This document shows, piece by piece, positions 1-6,777 of a stretch of DNA of 15,952 nt. Location of the stretch: positions 1 through 15,952 of the forward strand of contig JACCXW010000214.1 in the NCBI GenBank assembly GCA_013696785.1. The letters are read 5' to 3'. The stretch comes from Geodermatophilaceae bacterium. Its GTDB lineage: Bacteria > Actinomycetota > Actinomycetes > Mycobacteriales > Geodermatophilaceae. Within the stretch, counting starts at the first letter, position 1, and each line of letters opens with the position of its first letter. Under the pieces are notes generated by a model. That model searched no databases. It was not told the origin of the DNA and saw nothing but the letters and a program-made list of their open reading frames with translations. The position numbers and the translations under genes are program-made.

Positions 1-66
1 GTTGAAGAACCACAGGCCCTCACCCTCAGCGGGGCCAAGTGCATATCCCTGCGCTCCGAACGTCAT
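1..66 (-). CDS. Cupin-like protein, N-terminal fragment (runs off left edge)
   Basis: Only the first 22 codons lie in the window; the rest is beyond the left edge. The start is an ATG at 66 (read on the minus strand), preceded by a strong Shine-Dalgarno GGGAGG at 71-76 with a 4-base spacer. The peptide begins MTFGAQGYALGPAEGEGLWF. A glycine/proline turn, then EGEGLWFF, resembles from memory the N-termini of actinobacterial cupin-domain proteins. The metal-binding cupin histidines would lie outside the window, so the family call is tentative. The gene follows ychF on the same strand after a 130-base gap and may have its own promoter (TTGACG at 136-141). That it is a real translated gene is well supported by the ribosome binding site and clean reading frame; what it does is not. 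Confidence 0.55.
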   Translation of the reverse strand, partial: MTFGAQGYALGPAEGEGLWFFN

Positions 67-111
67 GTCGCCTCCCACTCACTCCAGCGCCGCCGCGCGG
101 CCCGAAGCCTG

Positions 112-141
112 ACTGTTGCAGCGGTCGGCTAGTAGCGTCAA
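112..141 (-). promoter_or_regulatory. Possible promoter for the left-edge cupin-like gene
   Basis: On the minus strand TTGACG (136-141) is followed after 18 bases by AACAGT (112-117). The -35 is a good match to TTGAC; the -10 is weak (A at position 2 and T at position 6). Transcription would start about 45 bases before the ATG, leaving room for the GGGAGG site. Inferred from sequence only. Confidence 0.3.
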
Positions 142-150
142 TGGTCGCTC

Positions 151-172
151 AGGAGCACGATGGGCGGCTCCT
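151..172 (-). terminator. Weak stem-loop after ychF
   Basis: AGGAGC (151-156) and GCTCCT (167-172) form a perfect 6-base inverted repeat with a 10-base loop. It lies 25 bases past the ychF stop, before the putative promoter of the next gene. There is no T-run, so it is at best a weak or Rho-assisted terminator, and a chance repeat is possible. Confidence 0.22.
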
Positions 173-196
173 TCGGTCGGCTGGCACCCGAGCCGG

Positions 197-1288
197 TTAC
201 TTCTTCTGGCCAGACGTTGCCTGGAAGCGGAACTCCACGACGTCGCCGTCGGCCATCAAGTAGTCCTTACCCTCGATCCGGACCCGCCCGGCCGCCCGAG
301 CCTCGCTCATCGACCCGGCCGCGACGACGTCGTCGTATGACACGACCTCTGCCTTGATGAAACCCCGCTGGAAATCCGTGTGGATGACCCCGGCCGCTTC
401 GGGCGCGGTCGCGCCGATGGGGATCGTCCAGGCGCGCGACTCCTTGGGCCCGGCCGTGAGGAACGTCTGCAGCCCGAGCGTGCCGAAGCCGACGCGGATG
501 AGCTGGTGCAAACCGGGCTCGTCCTGACCTACGGACTGCAACAACTCCAGCGCTTCGTCCTCCGGCAGTTCGATCAGCTCCGACTCGATCTTCGCGTCCA
601 GGAAGATGGCCTCCGCCGGTTGCACCAAGGCACGCAGTTCCTCGAGATAGCCCTCGTCACCGAGTTCGTCCTCGTCCACGTTGAACACGTAGAGGAACGG
701 CTTCGCCGTCAGCAACGACAGTTCGCGCAACGCCGGCAGATCCGCTCCCGCGCCGTACAACGTCCGGCCTGAATTTAGGATGTCCCGGGCCGCACGTACG
801 GCGTCCAGCTGCGGCTGGCTGTCCCTACGCAGCCGCGCTTCCTTCTCCAGCCGCGGCAGCGCCTTGTCCACGGCCTGCAGATCGGCCAGGACGAGTTCGG
901 TGTTTATCGTCTCGATGTCGTCGCGCGGAGAGATCTTGCCGTCGACATGGACGACGTCGTCATCGTCGAACGCACGGATAACCTGACAGATCGCCGCGGC
1001 TTCGCGGATGTTCGCAAGGAACTTGTTGCCCAGCCCCTGACCCTCGCTCGCGCCCCGGACGATGCCGGCAATGTCCACAAACGACACCGCTGCGGGCACG
1101 ATCTTCTGGCTCGCGAAGATCTGCGCCAAGACGGGCAGCCGAGGATCCGGTACGCCGACCACGCCGACGTTCGGGTCGATCGTGGCGAACGGATAGTTCG
1201 CGGCCAGCACGTCGTTCTTGGTCAGCGCGTTGAACAGCGTCGACTTGCCGACGTTGGGCAGCCCGACGATGCCGATGGTGAGGGTCAC
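197..1288 (-). CDS. ychF: Redox-regulated ATPase YchF (Obg-family translation-associated P-loop protein)
   Basis: A 363-residue protein of the usual YchF length. The P-loop GLPNVGKST is at residues 9-17 and the G3 motif DIAG at 72-75. Where GTPases have NKxD, this protein has NVDE at 203-206, the substitution that makes YchF prefer ATP over GTP. A TGS domain fills roughly 278-361. The family is cytosolic, binds ribosomes and is linked to stress and redox responses. I chose the GTG at 1288 because the conserved protein begins there (VTLTIGIVG) and because a TAGACT -10 box lies 8 bases upstream. An in-frame ATG at 1357 would add 23 non-conserved residues and overlap the promoter. The gene diverges from the alkylation-repair cluster across a 78-base gap. 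Confidence 0.95.
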   Translation of the reverse strand: MTLTIGIVGLPNVGKSTLFNALTKNDVLAANYPFATIDPNVGVVGVPDPRLPVLAQIFASQKIVPAAVSFVDIAGIVRGASEGQGLGNKFLANIREAAAICQVIRAFDDDDVVHVDGKISPRDDIETINTELVLADLQAVDKALPRLEKEARLRRDSQPQLDAVRAARDILNSGRTLYGAGADLPALRELSLLTAKPFLYVFNVDEDELGDEGYLEELRALVQPAEAIFLDAKIESELIELPEDEALELLQSVGQDEPGLHQLIRVGFGTLGLQTFLTAGPKESRAWTIPIGATAPEAAGVIHTDFQRGFIKAEVVSYDDVVAAGSMSEARAAGRVRIEGKDYLMADGDVVEFRFQATSGQKK

Positions 1289-1296
1289 GACGCCCG

Positions 1297-1302
1297 AGTC
1301 TA
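1297..1302 (-). promoter_or_regulatory. -10 box of ychF (leaderless type)
   Basis: On the minus strand TAGACT (1297-1302) is followed by 8 bases and then the GTG start at 1288. No Shine-Dalgarno is visible, so transcription probably starts at or next to the start codon. No clear -35 is seen. Confidence 0.45.
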
Positions 1303-1303
1303 C

Positions 1304-1331
1304 GGCGGGACGGCCATGACCGATTCCCGCC
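1304..1331. promoter_or_regulatory. Inverted repeat between ychF and alkA (possible operator)
   Basis: GGCGGGA (1304-1310) and TCCCGCC (1325-1331) form a perfect 7-base inverted repeat with a 14-base spacer, in the middle of the divergent gap and directly next to the ychF -10 box. Arm centres are 21 bases apart, two DNA turns, which suits a dimeric regulator. Chance is possible in sequence this GC-rich. Confidence 0.3.
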
Positions 1332-1366
1332 AGCCGGCGGCCGGTGGTGGGTGACATCCTCGACCG

Positions 1367-2806
1367 GTGCTGACCGATCCGGTGTTGGACGACGAGCGCT
1401 ACTACCGCGCTGTCGGCAGTCGAGACGCCCGGTTCGACGGCTGGATCTACGTCGGAGTGGTCACCACCGGGATCTACTGCCGGCCGAGTTGCCCGGCTGT
1501 GACGCCGAAACGGGTCAACGTCCGGTTCTATACCGCGGCCGGTGCCGCTCAGACTGCCGGATTTCGGGCTTGCCGGCGCTGCCGGCCCGACGCCGTACCC
1601 GGTTCACCGCTGTGGAACGTACGGGCGGATGTCGTCGGGCGTGCGATGCGGATGATCGCCGACGGTGTCGTCGAACGGGACGGGGTACCCGGACTGGCCC
1701 GTCGCCTCGGATATTCCGAGCGGCATCTCACCCGGCAACTCATGGCCGAAGTCGGAGCCGGACCGCTGACGCTTGCTCGGGCGCAGCGCGCTGATACCGC
1801 ACGGCTGTTGATCGAGACGACGACGCTGCCGATGGCCGACGTGGCGTTCGCGAGCGGCTTCGCGAGCGTTCGCCAGTTCAACGACACGATCCGCACCGTG
1901 TTCGCGCGGACTCCGACGGAGTTGCGCAGATCCGCCCGCGCCACTGCTTCCACGCCCGGCACGCTGTCGCTTCGATTGCCGTACCGCGTCCCGTTCGAGG
2001 TCGGATCCCTGCTGTCGTTTCTCGCCGCGCACGCCGTTCCCGGCGTCGAAGAAGGCGACGCGACGGCGTACCGGCGCACCTTGGTGCTGCCGCACGGCCA
2101 CGCGGTCGTGGGGTTCACCCCCGGCGGTGAGCACGTGGCGTGCACGCTGAAGCTCTCCGATCTGCGCGACCTCGCCGCTGCGGTTCACCGCTGCCGCCTG
2201 CTGCTGGACCTGGATGCCGATCCGGTGGCGATCGCGGAGGCGCTGGGCACCGATCGATGGATCGGTGATCTCGTCCGTGCCGCGCCGGGGCGGCGGCTTC
2301 CAGGCTCGGTCGATGCCGGCGAGACCTGTGTCCGAACCGTGCTGGGTCAACAGGTGTCCGTGGCCGGAGCAAGAACGCTCACCGGACGGCTCGTCCGGTC
2401 CGCAGGCGTTCCGCTGCCGGAACCGGACGGACAGCTGACGCATCTGTTCCCGACCGCAGCTGCCGTTGCCGACGCATCCGATGAAGCGCTGACCATTCCG
2501 GCCGCTCGCCGTCGTACGGTGCGGGGTCTTGCCGCGGCGATCGTCGAAGAGCGCGTCGTTCTCGACGCGGGCGCCGACCGCGCGGACGCCCAGCGCGCGC
2601 TGCTTGCGTTGCCCGGTGTCGGTCCCTGGACCGCTTCCTACGTTTGCATGCGAGTACTCGGTGACCCTGACGTCTTTCTCGACACCGATCTCGTCCTGCG
2701 CAAGGCGATGGCTGCGAGGGACATCCCGCTCGAGGCGATTGACCGTTGGCGACCTTGGCGGTCCTACGCAGCGATGCACCTGTGGGCTTCGCTAACTGCA
2801 TGGTGA
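1367..2806 (+). CDS. alkA: Ada-type methyl-phosphotriester sensor / AraC regulator fused to AlkA DNA-3-methyladenine glycosylase
   Basis: Three modules lie in one 479-residue protein. Residues 1-85 are an Ada N-terminal zinc domain with C38, C42, C69 and C72; in E. coli Ada the same-numbered cysteines bind zinc and C38 takes the methyl group from phosphotriesters. Residues 88-188 are an AraC-type helix-turn-helix. Residues 198-479 are an AlkA-type glycosylase with the helix-hairpin-helix LPGVGPWTA (415-423) and the catalytic aspartate D441 in FLDTDLVLRK. The protein should sense methyl damage, activate transcription and excise alkylated bases. It lacks the C-terminal O6-methylguanine transferase domain of E. 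coli Ada; that activity is supplied by ogt, 13 bases downstream. The same fusion plus ogt is known in mycobacteria. The start is GTG 1367, with CATCCT (1355-1360) as a possible -10 six bases upstream; GTG 1382 is the alternative. Confidence 0.93.
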   Translation: MLTDPVLDDERYYRAVGSRDARFDGWIYVGVVTTGIYCRPSCPAVTPKRVNVRFYTAAGAAQTAGFRACRRCRPDAVPGSPLWNVRADVVGRAMRMIADGVVERDGVPGLARRLGYSERHLTRQLMAEVGAGPLTLARAQRADTARLLIETTTLPMADVAFASGFASVRQFNDTIRTVFARTPTELRRSARATASTPGTLSLRLPYRVPFEVGSLLSFLAAHAVPGVEEGDATAYRRTLVLPHGHAVVGFTPGGEHVACTLKLSDLRDLAAAVHRCRLLLDLDADPVAIAEALGTDRWIGDLVRAAPGRRLPGSVDAGETCVRTVLGQQVSVAGARTLTGRLVRSAGVPLPEPDGQLTHLFPTAAAVADASDEALTIPAARRRTVRGLAAAIVEERVVLDAGADRADAQRALLALPGVGPWTASYVCMRVLGDPDVFLDTDLVLRKAMAARDIPLEAIDRWRPWRSYAAMHLWASLTAW

Positions 2807-2807
2807 G

Positions 2808-2812
2808 GGAGG
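2808..2812 (+). promoter_or_regulatory. Shine-Dalgarno GGAGG that decides the ogt start
   Basis: GGAGG at 2808-2812 is only 1 base from the ATG at 2814, too close for normal initiation, but 7 bases from the in-frame GTG at 2820. It therefore favours GTG 2820. Confidence 0.6.
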
Positions 2813-2819
2813 AATGTCC

Positions 2820-3311
2820 GTGTACAGCAGCACGCTCGACACCCCGGCCGGTCCGTTCACGATGATCGCGGACGACGACGCACTGCTCGCCAGTGGGTGG
2901 ACGTCCACGGTGGACGATCTGCTGCCGCTGGTGGCGCCCGCCTTACGGCCCCGGCAACTCTCTGCCCGACCGGAGCTCGGCCAGTTCAGCCGGGCCGTCG
3001 AGCAATACCTTGGCGGCGACGCGGACGCCGTCACGGCCGTCCCCGTGACGCAGCGGTCAGGCCCTTTCCTGGAACACGCGTGGAGCGTCCTGCGGGCAGT
3101 TCCGGCCGGAGCCCCACTCACATATCGGGAATACGCCGCGCGGTGTGGACGACCGGACGCGATCCGGGCCGCGGGCAACGCGTGTGCCCGCAATGCCGCG
3201 GCACTCTTCGTCCCCTGCCACCGGATCCTGCGAACGGGGGGCTTTCTCGGTGGGTTCCGCTGGGGCCTCCCGGTCAAGCAATGGCTGCTCGACCACGAGG
3301 CTCGCCGGTAG
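2820..3311 (+). CDS. ogt: Methylated-DNA--protein-cysteine S-methyltransferase (O6-alkylguanine repair)
   Basis: Suicide repair protein that moves the alkyl group from O6-alkylguanine (and O4-alkylthymine) in DNA to its own cysteine. The active-site motif PCHR is present, cysteine at residue 133 of this 163-residue form. Around it are the family features: TYREYAARCGRPDAIRAAG with the arginine-finger helix, the NACARN asparagine hinge, and GFLGGFRWG after the active site. The start at GTG 2820 is preferred over ATG 2814 because of ribosome-binding-site spacing, and the protein would then begin (M)YSSTLDTPAG, a typical family N-terminus. It lies 13 bases after the alkA fusion on the same strand, so the two are almost certainly one operon that splits the functions of E. 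coli Ada and AlkA differently. Confidence 0.93.
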   Translation: MYSSTLDTPAGPFTMIADDDALLASGWTSTVDDLLPLVAPALRPRQLSARPELGQFSRAVEQYLGGDADAVTAVPVTQRSGPFLEHAWSVLRAVPAGAPLTYREYAARCGRPDAIRAAGNACARNAAALFVPCHRILRTGGFLGGFRWGLPVKQWLLDHEARR

Positions 3312-3388
3312 GCGCAGACTGCACGATGCCCGCAGCCCAACATGTGCCGGCACGGAAATCGTCGTACCTCTGTTGCAGGGTTGCCGAC

Positions 3389-4504
3389 ATGACGACAACA
3401 GGCGCGCTTATCGAGCTGCTCCTGCTGGCCGTGGGCTTCCTGGCGGGGATGCTTGTCGGGCGGCGCGCACCCCACGACGAAGAGCCGTCTCTGAACGATG
3501 CGATCCGCCCGCTTGGCGACACACTCGAGCGCGTGCAGGCCCAGATCCAAGCCATCGAGCGTGAACGCAGTTCGTCGTACGGCGAACTGCGGGAACAGGT
3601 AAGGGCTATGAGCGCCGACTCGGCGGCGCTGCGACACGAGACGGGTGCCCTCGTGACTGCGCTGCGTGCGCCGATCGTTCGAGGTCGCTGGGGCGAGATG
3701 CAGCTGCGACGGATCGTGGAATCCGCCGGCATGCTCAAGCACTGCGACTTCGTCGAACAACCGACGTCCACGACCGACGACGGCCGGGTACGGCCGGACC
3801 TCGTCGTCACCCTCACCGGCGGCCGTTCGATCGTGGTCGACGCCAAGGTTCCCTTCGCCGGGTACGTCGAGGCCATGGACGCAGCGGATGAGCCGACCCG
3901 GCAGGCCCGGCTCCGGGCGCATGCACGGCATCTGCGGGCGCACGTCGACGGTCTGGCTAGCAAGGACTATGCGGCGAGATTCAGCCCGACGCCGGAGTTC
4001 GTAGTCCTGTTCGTTCCTTCCGACACGTTCTTGCAGGCCGCGCTGGAGTACGACCCGGCACTGCTGGAGCACTCCTTCGATCGAGACGTCGTGATCAGTA
4101 CGCCGTCCACGCTGGTCGCGCTGTTGCGAACCGTCGCTTTCACATGGCGACAGGAAGCGGTGGCCGACAACGCCGAGCAAGTGCTCGCGCTCGGCCGCGA
4201 ACTGCACGGGCGGTTGGCCACGATGGGCGGGCACGTGGCGCGACTGGGTTCGGCGTTGAGTGCCGCCGTGGCCCGCTACAACGAGACAGTCGGTTCACTC
4301 GAGCGCAAGGTGCTCGTCAGTGCCCGTCGCTTCACCGACCTGGAGGTGACGACGAGCTCGCTGGTCGGGCCGCGACCCATTGACGTCGTCCACCGACCGC
4401 TGCAGGCCACGGAGCTGCTGGCCTCCGCCGCCGATGCCCTCGTCGACCTCGCCGACGGCCGCAAGGACGGGGGTGATCCGCAGGCGCGGGCGGCGATGAG
4501 CTGA
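3389..4504 (+). CDS. rmuC: DNA recombination protein RmuC
   Basis: A 371-residue RmuC-family protein. An N-terminal membrane helix (about 6-24, rich in L, V and A) is followed by a predicted coiled coil (about 35-95) and then the RmuC nuclease-like domain (95-330). The domain opens with the hallmark VRGRWGEMQLRRIVE; the PD-(D/E)XK-like core is RPDLVV (D137) and IVVDAK (D151, K153). In E. coli RmuC limits inversions at short repeats; the biochemical activity is not settled. The start is ATG 3389, the first in-frame start that gives the membrane helix, with AGGG 8 bases upstream. The open frame extends further upstream but only over ogt. It follows ogt after 77 bases on the same strand, forming a genome-maintenance block with alkA and ogt. 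Confidence 0.92.
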   Translation: MTTTGALIELLLLAVGFLAGMLVGRRAPHDEEPSLNDAIRPLGDTLERVQAQIQAIERERSSSYGELREQVRAMSADSAALRHETGALVTALRAPIVRGRWGEMQLRRIVESAGMLKHCDFVEQPTSTTDDGRVRPDLVVTLTGGRSIVVDAKVPFAGYVEAMDAADEPTRQARLRAHARHLRAHVDGLASKDYAARFSPTPEFVVLFVPSDTFLQAALEYDPALLEHSFDRDVVISTPSTLVALLRTVAFTWRQEAVADNAEQVLALGRELHGRLATMGGHVARLGSALSAAVARYNETVGSLERKVLVSARRFTDLEVTTSSLVGPRPIDVVHRPLQATELLASAADALVDLADGRKDGGDPQARAAMS

Positions 4505-4543
4505 CCGGCGCCGTACTGCGTCGCAACAGACCCGCCGCCCAGG

Positions 4544-4558
4544 CAACGGCTACCGTTG
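4544..4558 (+). promoter_or_regulatory. -10 box within a palindrome, upstream of the DUF6542 gene
   Basis: TACCGT at 4551-4556 fits TANNNT and ends 7 bases before ATG 4564, the spacing of a leaderless transcript. It is embedded in a perfect inverted repeat CAACGG-CTA-CCGTTG (4544-4558), which could be an operator covering the -10. No clear -35 is visible. Confidence 0.42.
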
Positions 4559-4563
4559 GACTG

Positions 4564-5043
4564 ATGCCGGCGCCAGGAGGAGCAGTGCAGCCCAGGGACC
4601 TTGCGGGAGCGACCGCTCAACCCGGCGGATTCCCGCTAGGAGGTGGGTCTGCGCCTGGGCAGCCGCGTGCCGAGGCTTCGATGGCGCCGGGGGTGACACT
4701 CACCGGAGTGGGCGCCATCCTGCTGGTGATCGTGGCAGCCGCTGTGGGCGCGGTCATCGACACGCTGCTCGGGCCGGCCCTAGGCACCGCGACCGCGGTC
4801 ATGCTGGCAGTCGGTGTGCTCGGCGCGTCCTGGCTGGTACGACGCGGAGATCTGGCCTCGGTGGTCATCGCGCCGCCGCTGGTCTACTTGCTGGTCGCAG
4901 TCGCGACGCTGCTCGTGAGCTCCGACCTCGGTGTAACTGCGGCCGGGGTCGCCGCCGCACTCGTGTACGGGTTCCCGGCGATGGCGGTCGCCACGATGAT
5001 CGGTGTCGTCATCGCCTCTATCCGGCACATCGCCGGTCGCTGA
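4564..5043 (+). CDS. DUF6542 family integral membrane protein
   Basis: A 159-residue protein with a glycine/proline-rich N-terminal tail (1-42) and about four membrane helices: roughly 44-66, 69-91, 99-118 and 123-152. The arginines in WLVRRGD between helices 2 and 3 suggest that loop is cytoplasmic. Function is unknown. I assign DUF6542 from topology and position: small four-helix proteins of this type lie beside ispH in many actinobacteria. Two starts are credible. ATG 4564 lies 7 bases after a TACCGT -10 box (leaderless). GTG 4585 is preceded by AGGAGG at 4575-4580 with a 4-base spacer and would give 152 residues. Both may be used. The gene follows rmuC by 59 bases and converges with ispH, their stops 18 bases apart. 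Confidence 0.85.
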   Translation: MPAPGGAVQPRDLAGATAQPGGFPLGGGSAPGQPRAEASMAPGVTLTGVGAILLVIVAAAVGAVIDTLLGPALGTATAVMLAVGVLGASWLVRRGDLASVVIAPPLVYLLVAVATLLVSSDLGVTAAGVAAALVYGFPAMAVATMIGVVIASIRHIAGR

Positions 5044-5061
5044 GGTACCGCAGCAGCACGC

Positions 5062-6033
5062 CTAGGTAGGTAGCGCGGCCTGCTTGAGATCGCGCCGCAA
5101 CTCCCGCGGCAGGCTGAACACGAGATTCTCCTCGGCAGCGGTGATGACGGACACGTCGGCGTACCCGTGACTGGCAAGCCAATCGAGAACACCCGTCACC
5201 AGGATCTCTGGAACGGACGCGCCGCTCGTCACACCCACGGTGCCGACCCCGGCCAGCCAGGACTCCTCGACCTGATCGGCGTAGTCGACGAGCCGGGCCG
5301 CCCGGGCGCCGGCCTCGAGGGCTACCTCGACGAGCCGGACGGAGTTGGAGGAGTTTGTCGAGCCCACCACGAGCACCAGATCACATTCGGCCGCCATCTG
5401 CTTGACCGCCAGCTGCCGGTTCTGGGTGGCGTAGCAGATGTCGTCGCTCGGCGGAGCGTGCAGGTTCGGGAACCGGCGGCGCAATGCCTCGACGGTCTGC
5501 ATCGTCTCGTCCACGGACAGCGTCGTCTGCGACAGCCACACCACCCGGTCCGGGTCGCGGACGGTGACCGTGTCGACATCACCGGGGCCATCCACGAGGT
5601 GGATGTGCTCGGGCGCCTGTCCGGTCGTGCCGACGACCTCTTCGTGGCCCTCGTGGCCGATGAGCACGATGTCGAAATCGTCCGCGGAGAACCGCCGCGC
5701 CTCCATGTGCACCTTGGTGACCAGCGGACAGGTCGCGTCGATCGTGCGCAGAGATCGCCGCGCGGCCTCCTCGTGCACGACCGGTGCGACGCCGTGGGCG
5801 GAGAAGACCACCCGCCCGCCTTCTGGGACCTGCTCGTTCTCCTCGACGAAGATCGCGCCTTTCCCCTCCAGCGTCCGCACGACGTGAACGTTGTGCACGA
5901 TCTGCTTGCGGACGTAGACCGGCGGACCGTACAGCTCCAGCGCCTTCTCGACCGTCACGACGGCCCGATCCACTCCCGCGCAGTAGCCGCGGGGCGCGGC
6001 CAGCAGGACGCGGCGGGTCGGTTCCAGGGTCAT
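5062..6033 (-). CDS. ispH: 4-hydroxy-3-methylbut-2-enyl diphosphate reductase (MEP pathway)
   Basis: Last enzyme of the non-mevalonate isoprenoid pathway: a cytosolic iron-sulfur enzyme that reduces HMBPP to IPP and DMAPP. The three cluster cysteines are in place: C18 in PRGYCAGVDRA, C102 in DATCPLVTK and C200 in DICYATQNRQ. Substrate-binding residues are also seen: H47 (VHN), H80 (SAHG), H130 and E132 (GHEGHEEV), and the STNSSNS stretch (225-231). At 323 residues it is the normal full length. The ATG at 6033 gives the conserved N-terminus; no ribosome binding site is visible, but a TACGAT -10 box ends 6 bases upstream, which suggests leaderless translation. It diverges from the lipid-droplet protein/xseA operon and converges on the DUF6542 gene. 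Confidence 0.96.
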   Translation of the reverse strand: MTLEPTRRVLLAAPRGYCAGVDRAVVTVEKALELYGPPVYVRKQIVHNVHVVRTLEGKGAIFVEENEQVPEGGRVVFSAHGVAPVVHEEAARRSLRTIDATCPLVTKVHMEARRFSADDFDIVLIGHEGHEEVVGTTGQAPEHIHLVDGPGDVDTVTVRDPDRVVWLSQTTLSVDETMQTVEALRRRFPNLHAPPSDDICYATQNRQLAVKQMAAECDLVLVVGSTNSSNSVRLVEVALEAGARAARLVDYADQVEESWLAGVGTVGVTSGASVPEILVTGVLDWLASHGYADVSVITAAEENLVFSLPRELRRDLKQAALPT

Positions 6034-6039
6034 GATTTG

Positions 6040-6045
6040 ATCGTA
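6040..6045 (-). promoter_or_regulatory. -10 box of ispH (leaderless type)
   Basis: On the minus strand TACGAT is followed by CAAATC and the ATG at 6033, a 6-base spacing. There is no Shine-Dalgarno and no clear -35. Confidence 0.5.
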
Positions 6046-6048
6046 CGT

Positions 6049-6067
6049 CGGGCGCGACCTGCGCCCG
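6049..6067. promoter_or_regulatory. Perfect inverted repeat over the ispH promoter spacer
   Basis: CGGGCGC (6049-6055) and GCGCCCG (6061-6067) are a perfect 7-base inverted repeat around a 5-base centre. It lies just upstream of the ispH -10, over the spacer and -35 zone, where a repressor could act. It would not be in the ispH mRNA if the transcript is leaderless, so a DNA operator is more likely than an RNA hairpin. Confidence 0.3.
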
Positions 6068-6150
6068 TTGCGTCCGTCGCCAGCAGCCCCAGATCGGCCA
6101 AACTCATGGACGCTGCGGCGACGCCGGCGGCGGTAAGGCAGGGTGGACTC

Positions 6151-6774
6151 ATGAGCTCAGTCATCCCACCTCCGCTGCGAGCCGTTGCCGGCCTGGCCGC
6201 GTGGACCCTGGACGAGGCCCGCCGGCTGCCCACCCGGCTGGTCTCACTGCCGGTCCTGGCCGCGGGTGCGGCCATGCAGGCCTCGCTCAAGCTTCAGCAG
6301 GAGTACGCCGGGCTTGTTGCCCGCGGCGATGAACTGCTCGTCCGGTTCCGCGGCCGCGGCGACGACGCACCTGCTTGGGCGACGTTCGACGACGACCCGG
6401 CGGCGGCAGCCGCTCAGGCACCCGCACCCGAGTCCGCCCGGCGACGTGAAGCGGTCGCGCCGCTGCTGTCCGCTACTGACTCGGAGCTGTCCTCTTTCGA
6501 CCTCGTCCCCGAGACTACTTCCGCTCACGGCTCCGGCCTGTCCAGTCCGGATGTCGGCGTGGCCCCGACTGTCGAGCTGCTCGACACCGCCGACGCGTCC
6601 GTCGCGCCGGTGCAAGGGTATGACGACTGGACGGTGGCGCAACTGCGTGCGCGGCTGCGGCGCTTGGCCTCCGACGAGCTTGCCTCGCTGCTCGCCTATG
6701 AGCAGGAGGGCCGGCAGCGGGCGCCGTACATCACGATGCTGACGAACCGGTTGGCCGCGCAGAGCAAGGGCTGA
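6151..6774 (+). CDS. Lipid droplet-associated protein family
   Basis: A 207-residue protein with two conserved ends and a variable middle. The N-terminal part (about 6-68) is an amphipathic, helix-prone region (RAVAGLAAWTLDEARRLP, then LPVLAAGAAMQASLKLQQEY) that could lie on a lipid surface. Residues 70-155 are an Ala/Pro/Ser/acidic linker. The C-terminal part (156-203) holds YDDWTVAQLRARLRRL and LLAYEQ...RAPYITMLTNRLA, matching from memory the actinobacterial family named lipid droplet-associated protein, which sits between ispH and xseA. The biochemical role is not defined. The start is ATG 6151, with GGGTGG about 5 bases upstream; ATG 6106 is an upstream alternative without an obvious site. 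The stop is 3 bases before xseA, so the two are co-transcribed. Confidence 0.8.
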   Translation: MSSVIPPPLRAVAGLAAWTLDEARRLPTRLVSLPVLAAGAAMQASLKLQQEYAGLVARGDELLVRFRGRGDDAPAWATFDDDPAAAAAQAPAPESARRREAVAPLLSATDSELSSFDLVPETTSAHGSGLSSPDVGVAPTVELLDTADASVAPVQGYDDWTVAQLRARLRRLASDELASLLAYEQEGRQRAPYITMLTNRLAAQSKG

Positions 6775-6777
6775 GCG

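Noticed and set aside
2792..4234. Long minus-strand open frame (480 codons) across alkA end, ogt and rmuC
   Set aside because: It is antisense to three well-supported genes, rich in R/H/Q/P as expected for a GC-rich shadow frame, and shows no recognisable domain.
5167..6150. Plus-strand frame continuous upstream of the lipid-droplet protein, antisense to ispH
   Set aside because: The upstream part mirrors ispH; the real gene begins at ATG 6151 with a ribosome site.
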